Origin: Alphaproteobacteria bacterium
GTDB taxonomy: Bacteria; Pseudomonadota; Alphaproteobacteria; RF32; UBA3637
DNA length: 15,268 bases
Direction of reading: 5' to 3'
Assembly (NCBI GenBank): GCA_017632555.1
Contig: JAGBRF010000076.1
Coordinates: 1 to 15,268 of the forward strand
Shown: piece after piece, positions 8,309 through 15,268 of the stretch
Layout of the letters: each line of letters starts with the position of its first letter
Position numbering within the stretch: the stretch's first letter is position 1
Program-made: the position numbers and the translations under genes
The notes under the pieces: generated by a model
The model's database searches: none
Seen by the model: the letters and a program-made list of their open reading frames with translations, nothing else
What the model was told of the DNA's origin: nothing

Positions 8309-9162
8309 AGAAGACAAAAACATCAAAATCTTTTTCATTTCGTACGTTTTTACATCACGTATGGGTCAGTTTTTTGATTGTGATGATTTGCGCTTTTATC
8401 GGCATAAATGTTTGGGCATACTATACGGGTTTTTGGGCAAAAAAATGGGACGGTTTAACACAAAGCGTTCATAATGGTTTGGTCGATGCCGGATTTACAT
8501 TAAACGAAGTTTTAATCACCGGACGCAATCGCACGTCCATGGGTGACATTTGCAAAATTTTCAACATCCCGCACGAATCCGATAATTGCTTGACTATTCA
8601 AAAAGATACTTTGATTACAACTTTGGATATTCAAGGCATACAAGAAAAATTCAGAAACTTGCCTTGGGTAAAAGACGTTACCGTTCGCCGTCAATTACCG
8701 GATATTTTACATATTGATTTGACCGAACGTAAACCGATAGCTTTGTGGCAAAAAAACAATATGTATTATCCGTTGGACGAACAAGGACAAGTCGTCAAAG
8801 AAAATTGTCCGGAATGTATTGAATATTTGTTGTTGATTGTCGGAAATAACGCACCGAAACAAGCCCCCGACTTAATTAAAAACTTAAACAAACACGAATA
8901 TATTTATAATCGATTGATGTCGGCAAAATGGGTTGATAACAGACGTTGGAATTTATACATTGATGATATAGACAAAGGCAAAATCGTTTTGTTACCCGAT
9001 TCGGATTTGGACGAATCTTTAACTCGATTGGAAAAATTGCAAAACGAAAAAGGTGTATTGGATAAACAAATTGAACAATTGGATTTACGTTTTGATGACC
9101 GTGTCATTATTAAAGCAAACGGAAAAGAAGCGATAACCTCTGCAAAAAAGGAGGGTAAATAA
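8296..9162 (+). CDS. ftsQ: FtsQ, cell division protein (POTRA domain, single membrane pass)
   Basis: FtsQ is a bitopic inner-membrane protein that links early division proteins to the FtsL/FtsB and FtsW/FtsI complex. The 288-residue product has a basic N-terminal cytoplasmic tail (RQIKKTKTSK), one membrane segment at about 22-44, and a POTRA-like domain starting FTLNEVLITGRNRTS at 67-81. It ends near LPDILHIDLTERKPIALW, a typical FtsQ text. The beta domain follows (PLDEQGQVV, then WNLYIDDIDKGKIVLLP). The sequence is less conserved than the Mur proteins, as is normal for FtsQ, so the call rests on topology, the POTRA signatures and its place between ddl and ftsA. The ATG at 8296 overlaps ddl, preceded by AGAGGA. 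The stop shares one base with the ftsA start. Confidence 0.92.
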   Translation: MRQIKKTKTSKSFSFRTFLHHVWVSFLIVMICAFIGINVWAYYTGFWAKKWDGLTQSVHNGLVDAGFTLNEVLITGRNRTSMGDICKIFNIPHESDNCLTIQKDTLITTLDIQGIQEKFRNLPWVKDVTVRRQLPDILHIDLTERKPIALWQKNNMYYPLDEQGQVVKENCPECIEYLLLIVGNNAPKQAPDLIKNLNKHEYIYNRLMSAKWVDNRRWNLYIDDIDKGKIVLLPDSDLDESLTRLEKLQNEKGVLDKQIEQLDLRFDDRVIIKANGKEAITSAKKEGK

Positions 9163-10415
9163 TGGCCAATAATTTAATCAAAAACGGATATGTTACGGCG
9201 TTGGATATCGGATCGGGCAAAATTTGCTGTATGATTGCAAAAGTTTCCGATGATAACATTCACATTGTCGGTATGGGTTGTGCGCAGGCTATGGGTATCA
9301 AAAACGGCGTTATTGTCAATTTTGCACAAGCGGCCAGTTCTATTCAAGATGCCATTATTGAAGCGGAAGGAAGAGCCAAAAAACGTGTTGAATCCGTTAT
9401 TGTCAATGTATCTTCTCCGCAATTAAAATCCATTTATGTTTCTGCGGAAATTACCATTCCCGATACACGTGTTATTATTCCGTCCGATGTTCGAAAAGTT
9501 ATTGACACAGCTTTGGCAAAAGTTGATTTGAAAGAAATGGAAATCATTCACCAAATCCCCATTTCTTACACTTTGGACGGCATGTCGGATATAGAAGATG
9601 AACCGACCGGCCTTTCCGGAAAAACGTTGGGTGTAACTTTGCATTTGATAACGGTTCCTTTAACACAAATCCGCAATTTGTCTATGGCGTTGGAACGTTG
9701 CCATGTTTGGATTGCGGCCAAAGTTGCTACACCGTATGCGTCCGCCCTGTCCGTCTTATCCCAAAGCGAAAAAGACAACGGAACAACATTGATTGATATT
9801 GGCAGTGGTGTTGCTTCAATGGCTATTTTTTCAAACGGATTTATTCGTTATGCGGCCATTTTGCCATTGGGCGGAAACTTGATAACAAAAGACATTTCTT
9901 ATGTTCTTAAAACCCCGTTAAAAGATGCGGAACGTGCCAAAACGTTGAACGGTTGCGCTTTTGTTTCTGCCAGTGATGAAAAAGCCACCGTCACATTGCC
10001 TTTAATTGGGGAAGAAGACGAGGCCGCTTCAACAACTATCACGCGCAAAACATTGATTTCCATCATATTGGCAAGAATCGAACAAATTTTTGATTTCTTG
10101 AAAATGTATTTATTAGAACAGGAAAAAGACGATTTTGCGACTCGAAGAATCGTTTTATGTGGTGGTTTCAGCTTGACCGCCGGTATCAGAGAGAAAGCAA
10201 ATTCATTTTTAGATGCACAAGTTCGATGTGGAAAACCCATATACATCAAAGGGTTATCGGAAATGTTGCCTATGACAACGATGTCAACTGCAATTGGGCT
10301 ATTGCTTTATGCCGTCAATCATCGTATACAGAAAGAAGATAAAAAAATTAAACAACAAAACAAAAAAGATAATTGGATTAAAAAGGTGTTCAAGTGGATA
10401 ATACAGAATTTTTAA
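9162..10415 (+). CDS. ftsA: FtsA, actin-like membrane tether of the Z ring
   Basis: FtsA is an actin-fold ATPase that anchors FtsZ to the inner membrane and recruits later division proteins. The 417-residue product has the phosphate-1 loop ALDIGSGKICCMIAK at 13-27, an FtsA-specific 1C region at about 86-165, the phosphate-2 loop TLIDIGSGVASM at 209-220, and the adenosine loop VLCGGFSLTAGI at 331-342. The last ~14 residues, NWIKKVFKWIIQNF, form a basic-hydrophobic amphipathic helix as expected for the membrane-targeting sequence, after a Lys-rich linker (387-402). The start overlaps the ftsQ stop by one base (TAATG) and has a strong AAGGAGGG at 9148-9155. The 3' end overlaps the proposed ftsZ start by 22 bases. 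Confidence 0.96.
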   Translation: MANNLIKNGYVTALDIGSGKICCMIAKVSDDNIHIVGMGCAQAMGIKNGVIVNFAQAASSIQDAIIEAEGRAKKRVESVIVNVSSPQLKSIYVSAEITIPDTRVIIPSDVRKVIDTALAKVDLKEMEIIHQIPISYTLDGMSDIEDEPTGLSGKTLGVTLHLITVPLTQIRNLSMALERCHVWIAAKVATPYASALSVLSQSEKDNGTTLIDIGSGVASMAIFSNGFIRYAAILPLGGNLITKDISYVLKTPLKDAERAKTLNGCAFVSASDEKATVTLPLIGEEDEAASTTITRKTLISIILARIEQIFDFLKMYLLEQEKDDFATRRIVLCGGFSLTAGIREKANSFLDAQVRCGKPIYIKGLSEMLPMTTMSTAIGLLLYAVNHRIQKEDKKIKQQNKKDNWIKKVFKWIIQNF

Positions 10416-11983
10416 TTACAGTTCCTGAAATGGATCACAAAAGTAATGATTTAAACATTGGCTTGCCGGAAGTCGTTCCTGAAATTTTAATGACTCCGAA
10501 CATTTGTGTTATCGGTGTCGGCGGTGCCGGCGGTAATGCAATCAACAATATGATTGAATCTGGTTTAACGGGAACACGGTTTGTTGTGGCAAACACAGAT
10601 GCTCAAGTCATGGCAAAATCACTGACACATGAAAGAATCCAATTGGGTGCCGCTATTACACAGGGGTTGGGTGCCGGCTCGAATCCCGAAATCGGAAAAG
10701 CCGCCGCCGAAGAAAGTGCCGAAAAAATTAAAGAAGCACTGCAAGGTGTCAATTTGCTGTTTATCGCCGCCGGTATGGGGGGCGGAACGGGAACGGGTGC
10801 GTCCCCGGTTGTTGCTAAAATAGCAAAAGATATGGGTATTTTAACGGTTGGCGTTGTGACAAAACCTTTCCGTATGGAAGGCAATAAAAGAACACGTGTT
10901 GCCGAAGCCGGTATTCAAGAATTATCAAAATACGTTGATACTTTAATCACTATTCCGAATCAAAATTTATTCTTGATTGCCAAACCGCAAACAACAATTA
11001 AAGAAGCATTCAAAATGGCCGATGATATTTTGTATCAAGGCGTTAAATCCATTACCGATTTGATGATTACCACAATGGAAATTCACGTTGACTTTGCGGA
11101 CTTTAAGACCGTAACACAAGGTATGGGTAAAGCCATTATGGGTTCGGGTGAAGCCAGTGGCGAAAACAGAGCTTTGGAAGCCACTGAAAAGGCAATTGTC
11201 AATCCGTTGTTGGACGTATCCATGAAGGGTGCAAAAGGTGTTTTAATCAGCTTGTCCGGTAAAGATATTTCCTTGACGGAAGCAGAAGAAGCAACAGAAA
11301 GGATTCGCCAGGAAGTTGATGAAGATGCCAATATCATCTTTGGTATTTGCTTGGACGAAAATTTGGGCGACAAGATTCGCGTATCCGTAGTTGCTACCGG
11401 TTTGGAACAAAACAAAGAACCGCAAACACCGGAAACAACACACATGTTGGACGAAAATGAACCGGTTATCATAACACCGAACAAGCCGGAAGAAAAACAA
11501 GAATGGACTTTGACCAGTCCGGAAAATCCGCCACTGATAATCGTTCCCGCCGCACATGAAGAACAACATATTCAGCAAACGGAAGAAGCGGACGAAGAAA
11601 TAAAATCGGATTATCCTTTACCGCCGGAAGAAACTTTTATTCCTGTGGCACCGGTTGAAGCCGCCATTGACGAAGAAGAATTGGAAAAACAAAGTGCCGA
11701 ACCGGAAGATTCTTTTGTTACGTTGGTGACTTCTTTATCCGAAGAAAAAGATGGCGGAGAAGAAAAAAAGGAAATGTCCGTTTCCACTGACGCACCGCAA
11801 CAACAGAAAGAAAAAAAGCATGGTTTTTGGGGTGACGGTTTCTTCCCGGGTTTCTGGGGTGAAAAAAATTTGGTTGAAAAAAGCAAAAAACGTTTAAAAA
11901 CCGAAGAAGCCGCAATGGAACGTAAAATCCCGCAATTGCCTGATGAAGAAGAATTGAACATTCCGGCTTTCTTACGCCGTTAA
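10394..11983 (+). CDS. ftsZ: FtsZ, tubulin-like GTPase forming the division ring (GTG start, long acidic linker, variant T7 loop)
   Basis: FtsZ polymerises with GTP into the cytokinetic ring. With the GTG start the product is 529 residues. The nucleotide domain starts at ICVIGVGGAGGNAINN (37-52); the tubulin signature GMGGGTGTGASP is at 127-138 and PNQNLF at 188-193. The C-terminal domain runs to about 340, then an acidic Glu/Pro-rich linker of roughly 180 residues leads to the conserved peptide ELNIPAFLRR at the very end, which binds FtsA. The long linker fits alphaproteobacteria. The T7 loop, normally PGLIN followed by xDFAD, reads TMEIH then VDFAD (H231 in place of the conserved Asn). D233 and D236 are kept. 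The GTG at 10394 has AAAAAGG at 10380-10386 and lies inside ftsA. The in-frame ATG at 10430 is an alternative but lacks a visible ribosome site. Gene identity is certain; the start is less so. Confidence 0.96.
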   Translation: MDNTEFLITVPEMDHKSNDLNIGLPEVVPEILMTPNICVIGVGGAGGNAINNMIESGLTGTRFVVANTDAQVMAKSLTHERIQLGAAITQGLGAGSNPEIGKAAAEESAEKIKEALQGVNLLFIAAGMGGGTGTGASPVVAKIAKDMGILTVGVVTKPFRMEGNKRTRVAEAGIQELSKYVDTLITIPNQNLFLIAKPQTTIKEAFKMADDILYQGVKSITDLMITTMEIHVDFADFKTVTQGMGKAIMGSGEASGENRALEATEKAIVNPLLDVSMKGAKGVLISLSGKDISLTEAEEATERIRQEVDEDANIIFGICLDENLGDKIRVSVVATGLEQNKEPQTPETTHMLDENEPVIITPNKPEEKQEWTLTSPENPPLIIVPAAHEEQHIQQTEEADEEIKSDYPLPPEETFIPVAPVEAAIDEEELEKQSAEPEDSFVTLVTSLSEEKDGGEEKKEMSVSTDAPQQQKEKKHGFWGDGFFPGFWGEKNLVEKSKKRLKTEEAAMERKIPQLPDEEELNIPAFLRR

Positions 11984-11992
11984 AGAAAAAAG

Positions 11993-13243
11993 ATGAGTCA
12001 GGAAGTCTTAAAAAGTCGTCAGTTGGCATTAAATATCTTATCGCATGTTTTGCACCAAAAGCAAAATTTAGATGATGTATTTGATAAAGAAACAACCGCT
12101 TTGAAAGACAATCGCGAAAAAGCATTTATTCGTATGTTGGTGACAACCGCTTTACGCCGGTTGGGACAAATTGATTTTATCTTAAAACAATTATTGGAAA
12201 AGCCTTTGCCCGCAAAAGCCAATGCTGTTTATGATATTTTGCGTTTAGCCGTATGCCAAATTTTATTTATGCAAGTTCCGCAACACGCCGCCGTTTCAAC
12301 CGCTGTGGATTTGGCAAAAACACCTCGACTTTCTTTTTACACAAAACTGATAAACGGAACTTTGAGAAACTTATGCAGAAACATTGAAAAATTTCAAAAT
12401 GTATCCGAAGAATTAAACACACCCGAATGGTTATTGAACAGTTGGATTAAAGCTTATGGAAAAACGGTAGCGCACAAAATTGCACTGGCCAATTTAACGC
12501 AACCCGCAACATTTGTCAGTGTCAAAGAAAATCCGTCTTTCTGGGCCGAAAAATTAAACGGAAAAGTCAATGAAACGGATTCTGTCGAATTACCGGAAAA
12601 TGCCTATATTCCCGATTTGGACGGTTTTTCGGACGGTGCTTGGTGGGTTCAAGATGCCGCCGCCGCTATACCCGTTTTGCTTTTTGATAATTTGAAAGGT
12701 AAAAAAGTTGCCGACTTTTGCGCCGCACCCGGTGGTAAAACGGCCGGGCTGATTACAAAAGGCGCCATTGTCGATGCTTTTGATATATCCGAAAAGCGTA
12801 TGAAAAGGGTTAAAGAAAACTTGGATCGTTTGCATTACAAAGCAAACTTGATTGTTCAAGATGCCAACAAAATTGACGGCAAAGAAATTTATGATGCCAT
12901 TTTGATTGATGCCCCCTGCTCGGCTACGGGAACGATTCGCCGTCACCCCGATTTATATTTTCATCGAACAGCAGACGATATTAAAAAATTAAATCAAGCT
13001 CAATTGAAATTGTTAAAAACGGCGCACCGATTATTAAAGAAAAAAGGACAAGTCGTTTATTGCACCTGCTCTTTACAAAAAGAAGAAGGTGAATCCGTTA
13101 TTGAACAAGTTCGTGATTTATTCAAAGTATGCCCTGTACAAAATCCGAAATTAAAACCCTATATTCAAGAAAACGGCTTTATTCGAACATTTCCGTTTCA
13201 AAATAAAGATGGTTTTTTTATGGCTTTACTGGAAAAAATTTAG
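11993..13243 (+). CDS. rsmB: RsmB, 16S rRNA (cytosine-C5) methyltransferase
   Basis: This 416-residue protein has an all-helical NusB-like RNA-binding domain at about 5-135 and then a Rossmann methyltransferase domain. The SAM loop is VADFCAAPGGKTAGL at 239-253. Two catalytic-type cysteines sit in DAPCSATG (C309) and YCTCSLQKEE (C359), the two-Cys arrangement of RNA m5C methyltransferases. One Cys attacks C6 of the target cytosine and the other helps release the product. A NusB domain fused to this catalytic domain defines RsmB, which modifies C967 of 16S rRNA in E. coli. The ATG at 11993 is nine bases after ftsZ, preceded only by an A-rich AAGAAAAAAG, so initiation may be weak or coupled. 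It is a housekeeping gene that probably shares the ftsZ transcript. No promoter is evident between them. Confidence 0.94.
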   Translation: MSQEVLKSRQLALNILSHVLHQKQNLDDVFDKETTALKDNREKAFIRMLVTTALRRLGQIDFILKQLLEKPLPAKANAVYDILRLAVCQILFMQVPQHAAVSTAVDLAKTPRLSFYTKLINGTLRNLCRNIEKFQNVSEELNTPEWLLNSWIKAYGKTVAHKIALANLTQPATFVSVKENPSFWAEKLNGKVNETDSVELPENAYIPDLDGFSDGAWWVQDAAAAIPVLLFDNLKGKKVADFCAAPGGKTAGLITKGAIVDAFDISEKRMKRVKENLDRLHYKANLIVQDANKIDGKEIYDAILIDAPCSATGTIRRHPDLYFHRTADDIKKLNQAQLKLLKTAHRLLKKKGQVVYCTCSLQKEEGESVIEQVRDLFKVCPVQNPKLKPYIQENGFIRTFPFQNKDGFFMALLEKI

Positions 13244-13270
13244 TTGTCATTCAAAATTTTTCGGTATAAA
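13244..13270 (+). promoter_or_regulatory. Candidate sigma70-type promoter for the ialB-like gene
   Basis: TTGTCA at 13244-13249 resembles a -35 box, and TATAAA at 13265-13270 resembles a -10 box. The spacer is 15 bases, shorter than the preferred 17. The boxes lie in the only clear gap between rsmB and the next gene, with about 33 bases from the -10 to the start codon. The gap is AT-rich, so chance matches are easy and the call is tentative. Confidence 0.4.
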
Positions 13271-13290
13271 CTAAATTTTAATGAAAATAA

Positions 13291-13295
13291 AGGAG
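13291..13295 (+). promoter_or_regulatory. Strong ribosome binding site of the ialB-like gene
   Basis: AGGAG, seven bases before the ATG at 13303 and within AAAGGAGAT, is a near-perfect match to the anti-Shine-Dalgarno sequence. It fixes the start of the secreted protein and contrasts with the weak sites before rsmB and rlmN, suggesting this gene is the more highly translated one. Confidence 0.7.
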
Positions 13296-13302
13296 ATATA
13301 AA

Positions 13303-13812
13303 ATGAAAAAAGTTGCTTTGTTTGCTTTATGTTTATTGGCTGTTTCCAGTGTTGCCAATGCAGCTGACCGCAAATTGTTGGGCTCTTTCGGTGATTGGAC
13401 AGCTTATAAAATGAAAGAAAACGGTGCTTCTTTGTGCTATATGGCATCTACTCCGATAAGTTCAGAAGGTAAATACAAAAAACGTGGCGAAGTTTTTTTA
13501 ATCGTTGCGCACAGACCAAAAGAAAAAGCCTTTAACGTGTTCAGTTTAACCGCCGGATATAACTATAAAAAAGGTTCTGTTGCCAAAGTTCAGGTTGATA
13601 AAAAATCGGCTGTCGAATTATTCACACATGAAGATACGGCTTGGGCAAACAGTTCCGCCGATGACGCAAAACTTTATGCTTTGATGAAAGCCGGTGATAA
13701 AGCTGTTGTCACGGGCAAATCTTCGTTGGGAAACACAACCGTGGATACTTTTTCATTAAAAGGATTCACAAAAGCAGCCAATGAAATTGATAAGGCTTGC
13801 GGTAAAAAATAA
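13303..13812 (+). CDS. IalB-family (invasion-associated locus B) exported protein
   Basis: The 169-residue product begins with a clear Sec signal peptide: MKK, a hydrophobic core, then AxA-type cleavage after VANA at residue 20. The mature part reads LLGSFGDWTAYK, a CYMASTP stretch (C45), KYKKRGEVFLIVAHRP, FSLTAGYNYKKGS, DTAWA, and DTFSLKGF before a terminal KAC (C166). This succession matches the IalB-like family of alphaproteobacteria, named from a Bartonella invasion locus. The molecular function in non-pathogens is unknown. It should be periplasmic or surface associated, and the two cysteines could form a disulfide (inference). A good ribosome site and a candidate promoter suggest expression independent of rsmB. 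The stop is one base from the rlmN start, so the two are probably co-transcribed. The family name should not be read as evidence of virulence. Confidence 0.87.
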   Translation: MKKVALFALCLLAVSSVANAADRKLLGSFGDWTAYKMKENGASLCYMASTPISSEGKYKKRGEVFLIVAHRPKEKAFNVFSLTAGYNYKKGSVAKVQVDKKSAVELFTHEDTAWANSSADDAKLYALMKAGDKAVVTGKSSLGNTTVDTFSLKGFTKAANEIDKACGKK

Positions 13813-13813
13813 A

Positions 13814-14887
13814 ATGCAGGATTTAGTCGGCTTATCCAAAGAACAACTAACCGCCCTTTTATCCGAAATGGGTGAAAAATCTTTTCGGGCAAAACAACTA
13901 TGGCAATGGATTTATAACAAAGGGGAACGCGATTTTTTCAAAATGTCGTCCTTATCAAAGACGATGCAAGAAAAAATGGCAAAAGATTTTATTGTGTCAC
14001 GTCCCGAAGTCGTTGTTGAAAAAAATTCGGCTGACGGCACACGAAAATGGTTGTTTCGCTTTGCGGACGGGCAACAGGTTGAAACCGTTTATATTCCCGA
14101 AGAAGATCGCGGGGCCGTTTGTTTATCGACCCAAGTCGGTTGCTTGATGGGGTGTAAATTTTGTCACACCGGTACTCAAAAAATGAAACGCAACTTGACC
14201 GCCGGTGAAATTGTGGGGCAATTTATGGCCGCACGCGACAGTTATGGCGAATGGCCGACTCCGGCAAATGAAACACGCTTTTTATCAAACGTAGTCGTTA
14301 TGGGTATGGGCGAACCGCTGATGAACTATGATAATATGGTGCAAGCTATGCGAATCCTGATGGACGGCGAAGGAATTGCTTTATCCAAACGCCGAATTAC
14401 CGTTTCGACATGCGGTATTGCCGACAAAATTCCGAATTTAGCAACGGATTTGGGTGTCAAATTGGCCATCAGCCTGCACGCTCCGAACGACTCCATTCGC
14501 AACCAAATTATGCCTATCAACAAAAAATATCCGTTGAAAATGTTGATTGACGCTGGCAAAGAATATCAAGCCCGCTTGCCACATCGTCAATATATCACTA
14601 TGGAATATGTTTTATTGAAAGACGTAAACGACTCCATCGAAAATGCCAAAGAATTGATTGAATTAGTCAAAGGATTGGAAGTTAAATTCAACTTGATTCC
14701 TTTTAATCCGTGGATTGGAAGCCCGTTTGAACCGTCTTCAAACAATCAAATTCATCGTTTTGCCAAAGTGTTGGAAGACGCCTATTTAGCGGCTCCGATA
14801 CGTGTTTCACGGGGGCAAGACATCATGGCGGCTTGCGGTCAATTAAAATCGGCCATGCAAAAAGGCAAAGAATCTTTAAAAAATTAA
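13814..14887 (+). CDS. rlmN: RlmN, dual-specificity rRNA/tRNA (adenine-C2) methyltransferase, radical SAM
   Basis: RlmN methylates C2 of an adenine in 23S rRNA (A2503 in E. coli) and of A37 in some tRNAs. The 357-residue product has an N-terminal helical RNA-binding part (FRAKQLWQWIYNKG at 24-37). The radical SAM motif CLMGCKFC at 110-117 has C110, C114 and C117 for the 4Fe-4S cluster. MGMGEPLMNYDN lies at 163-174, and the C-terminal GQDIMAACGQL at 334-344 holds C341, equivalent to the methyl-carrying Cys. C103, seven residues before the cluster, matches the second catalytic Cys of RlmN. The start is placed at the ATG at 13814, two bases after the ialB-like stop, because the protein then begins DLVGLSKEQL as relatives do. 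An in-frame ATG at 13781 would lie inside the preceding gene. The ribosome site is weak, suggesting coupling. Confidence 0.95.
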   Translation: MQDLVGLSKEQLTALLSEMGEKSFRAKQLWQWIYNKGERDFFKMSSLSKTMQEKMAKDFIVSRPEVVVEKNSADGTRKWLFRFADGQQVETVYIPEEDRGAVCLSTQVGCLMGCKFCHTGTQKMKRNLTAGEIVGQFMAARDSYGEWPTPANETRFLSNVVVMGMGEPLMNYDNMVQAMRILMDGEGIALSKRRITVSTCGIADKIPNLATDLGVKLAISLHAPNDSIRNQIMPINKKYPLKMLIDAGKEYQARLPHRQYITMEYVLLKDVNDSIENAKELIELVKGLEVKFNLIPFNPWIGSPFEPSSNNQIHRFAKVLEDAYLAAPIRVSRGQDIMAACGQLKSAMQKGKESLKN

Positions 14888-14943
14888 AAAATTTTTACTT
14901 TTTGTTAAGAATTACTCTTATATTCTGCCAGTTAGGAAGATTA

Positions 14944-14967
14944 TATTGCCATAGGCGATAATTTTTC
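14944..14967 (+). terminator. Probable rho-independent terminator after rlmN
   Basis: TATTGCC at 14944-14950 and GGCGATA at 14954-14960 can pair as a seven-base stem (one G-U pair) with an ATA loop, followed at once by ATTTTTC. A short stem with a T run on the + strand, 57 bases after the rlmN stop, fits an intrinsic terminator. The stem is short and only partly GC, so it may be weak. It could also act as an attenuator for the next gene. Confidence 0.5.
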
Positions 14968-14985
14968 TTGCATTTTAAAATGTAG

Positions 14986-14991
14986 TATGAT
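14986..14991 (+). promoter_or_regulatory. Candidate -10 box for the pilin-like gene
   Basis: TATGAT differs from TATAAT at one base and lies 55 bases before the ATG at 15047, downstream of the terminator-like hairpin. No convincing -35 is present at 17 bases; TTGCAT at 14968-14973 is too close (12 bases). A change in codon choice and the preceding terminator both suggest a separate transcript. The box itself is only a weak call in AT-rich DNA. Confidence 0.25.
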
Positions 14992-15000
14992 AACTTCAAA

Positions 15001-15018
15001 ATTGGTCGAAAAACCAAT
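15001..15018 (+). repeat. Small inverted repeat in the leader of the pilin-like gene
   Basis: ATTGGT at 15001-15006 and ACCAAT at 15013-15018 are exact inverted copies separated by CGAAAA. In RNA this gives a six-base stem 28 bases before the start codon and just ahead of the ribosome site (AAAGAAAGG, about 15028-15036). It could be a leader hairpin stabilising the message or a symmetric protein site. Function is inferred only. Confidence 0.4.
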
Positions 15019-15046
15019 AAATATAAAAAAGAAAGGAAAAATAAAA

Positions 15047-15268
15047 ATGAAAAATGAATATGGTCGTTCAATGATCGAAATGTTGGGTGTATTGGCAATT
15101 ATCGGTGTATTGTCAATCGGTGGTTTGGCTGGTTACACAATGGCTATGAACCGTCATCGTGCAAACCAAATTTTGGACTATGTATCTCGTTGCGCTGTTG
15201 CTGCTCAAACAAAAGGTGACGGATACTTCATTGGTCAATACACATACAGCATGGATGCTCAAGGTAAC
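15047..15268 (+). CDS. Type IV pilin-like / pseudopilin-like protein, 5' part (runs off the window)
   Basis: Seventy-four codons are open to the window edge. The protein begins MKNEYG, then RSMIEMLGVLAIIGVLSIGG, one long hydrophobic helix, and continues with AGYTMAMNRHRANQILDYV. This is a prepilin-type N-terminus: a short charged leader ending in Gly6, Glu at position +5 of the mature form, and a hydrophobic helix for membrane storage and assembly. Position +1 is Arg, not the usual Phe or Met, so cleavage by a standard prepilin peptidase is an inference. The C-terminal domain is missing, so pilin, pseudopilin or some other surface filament protein cannot be told apart. Codons such as GCT, GGT, CGT and ACA are favoured more than in the dcw genes, hinting at high expression. 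The ATG at 15047 follows a purine-rich site (GAAAGG). It is probably transcribed separately from rlmN. Confidence 0.75.
   Translation, partial: MKNEYGRSMIEMLGVLAIIGVLSIGGLAGYTMAMNRHRANQILDYVSRCAVAAQTKGDGYFIGQYTYSMDAQGN

Noticed and set aside
11083..11961. Long minus-strand open frames opposite ftsZ (133 and 116 codons)
   Set aside because: They mirror the codon bias of ftsZ, are rich in Ser, Phe and Cys, lack ribosome sites and show no recognisable motif. The same holds for the 138-codon frame opposite ddl at 7616-8032 and the 118-codon frame opposite rsmB.
1..15268. CRISPR arrays, tRNA genes, insertion sequences, phage attachment sites or a defence island
   Set aside because: No repeated spacer pattern, cloverleaf-like sequence, transposase motif or flanking direct repeats were seen. 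The genes from 323 to 14887 are housekeeping cell wall, division and rRNA-modification genes plus one ialB-like gene.

Overview
The window is a stretch of the division and cell wall (dcw) cluster of an AT-rich Gram-negative bacterium, all on the + strand, flanked by a foreign fragment on the left and a pilin-like gene on the right. Three things point to an alphaproteobacterium: the gene order, the FtsZ with a long acidic linker ending in NIPAFLRR, and an IalB-family (invasion-associated locus B) protein beside rlmN. The prepilin-like N-terminus at the right end recalls uncultured gut alphaproteobacteria. That narrower placement is from memory, not from a search.

Layout. Bases 1 to about 322 are GC-richer and read, on the minus strand, as an internal piece of a Firmicutes-type GHKL sensor histidine kinase. 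At about 322 the sequence switches abruptly to the last ~32 codons of murE, which run without a stop into murF. murF carries one in-frame TAA at 798-800 but is otherwise intact to 1790. Then follow mraY, ftsW, murG, murC, murB, ddl, ftsQ, ftsA and ftsZ, nearly all overlapping by 1 to 22 bases or abutting, so they look like one translationally coupled operon. murD, usually between mraY and ftsW, is absent. Nine bases after ftsZ comes rsmB (16S rRNA m5C methyltransferase). A short gap with a promoter-like sequence leads to an ialB-like secreted protein and then rlmN. An AT-rich spacer with a probable terminator and a second small hairpin precedes a pilin-like gene cut off by the window end.

How the genes work together. 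MurE and MurF complete the UDP-MurNAc-pentapeptide, using D-Ala-D-Ala from Ddl and UDP-MurNAc made by MurB and then MurC. MraY and MurG convert the pentapeptide to lipid II. FtsW polymerises lipid II at the septum, which FtsZ, FtsA and FtsQ organise. RsmB and RlmN modify rRNA.

I found no new defence, mobile or biosynthetic system. The points that deserve checking are the chimeric left edge, the murE-murF fusion with its internal stop, the missing murD, an unusual FtsZ T7 loop, and an atypical prepilin cleavage site. No tRNA, rRNA, CRISPR array, insertion sequence or origin is visible.
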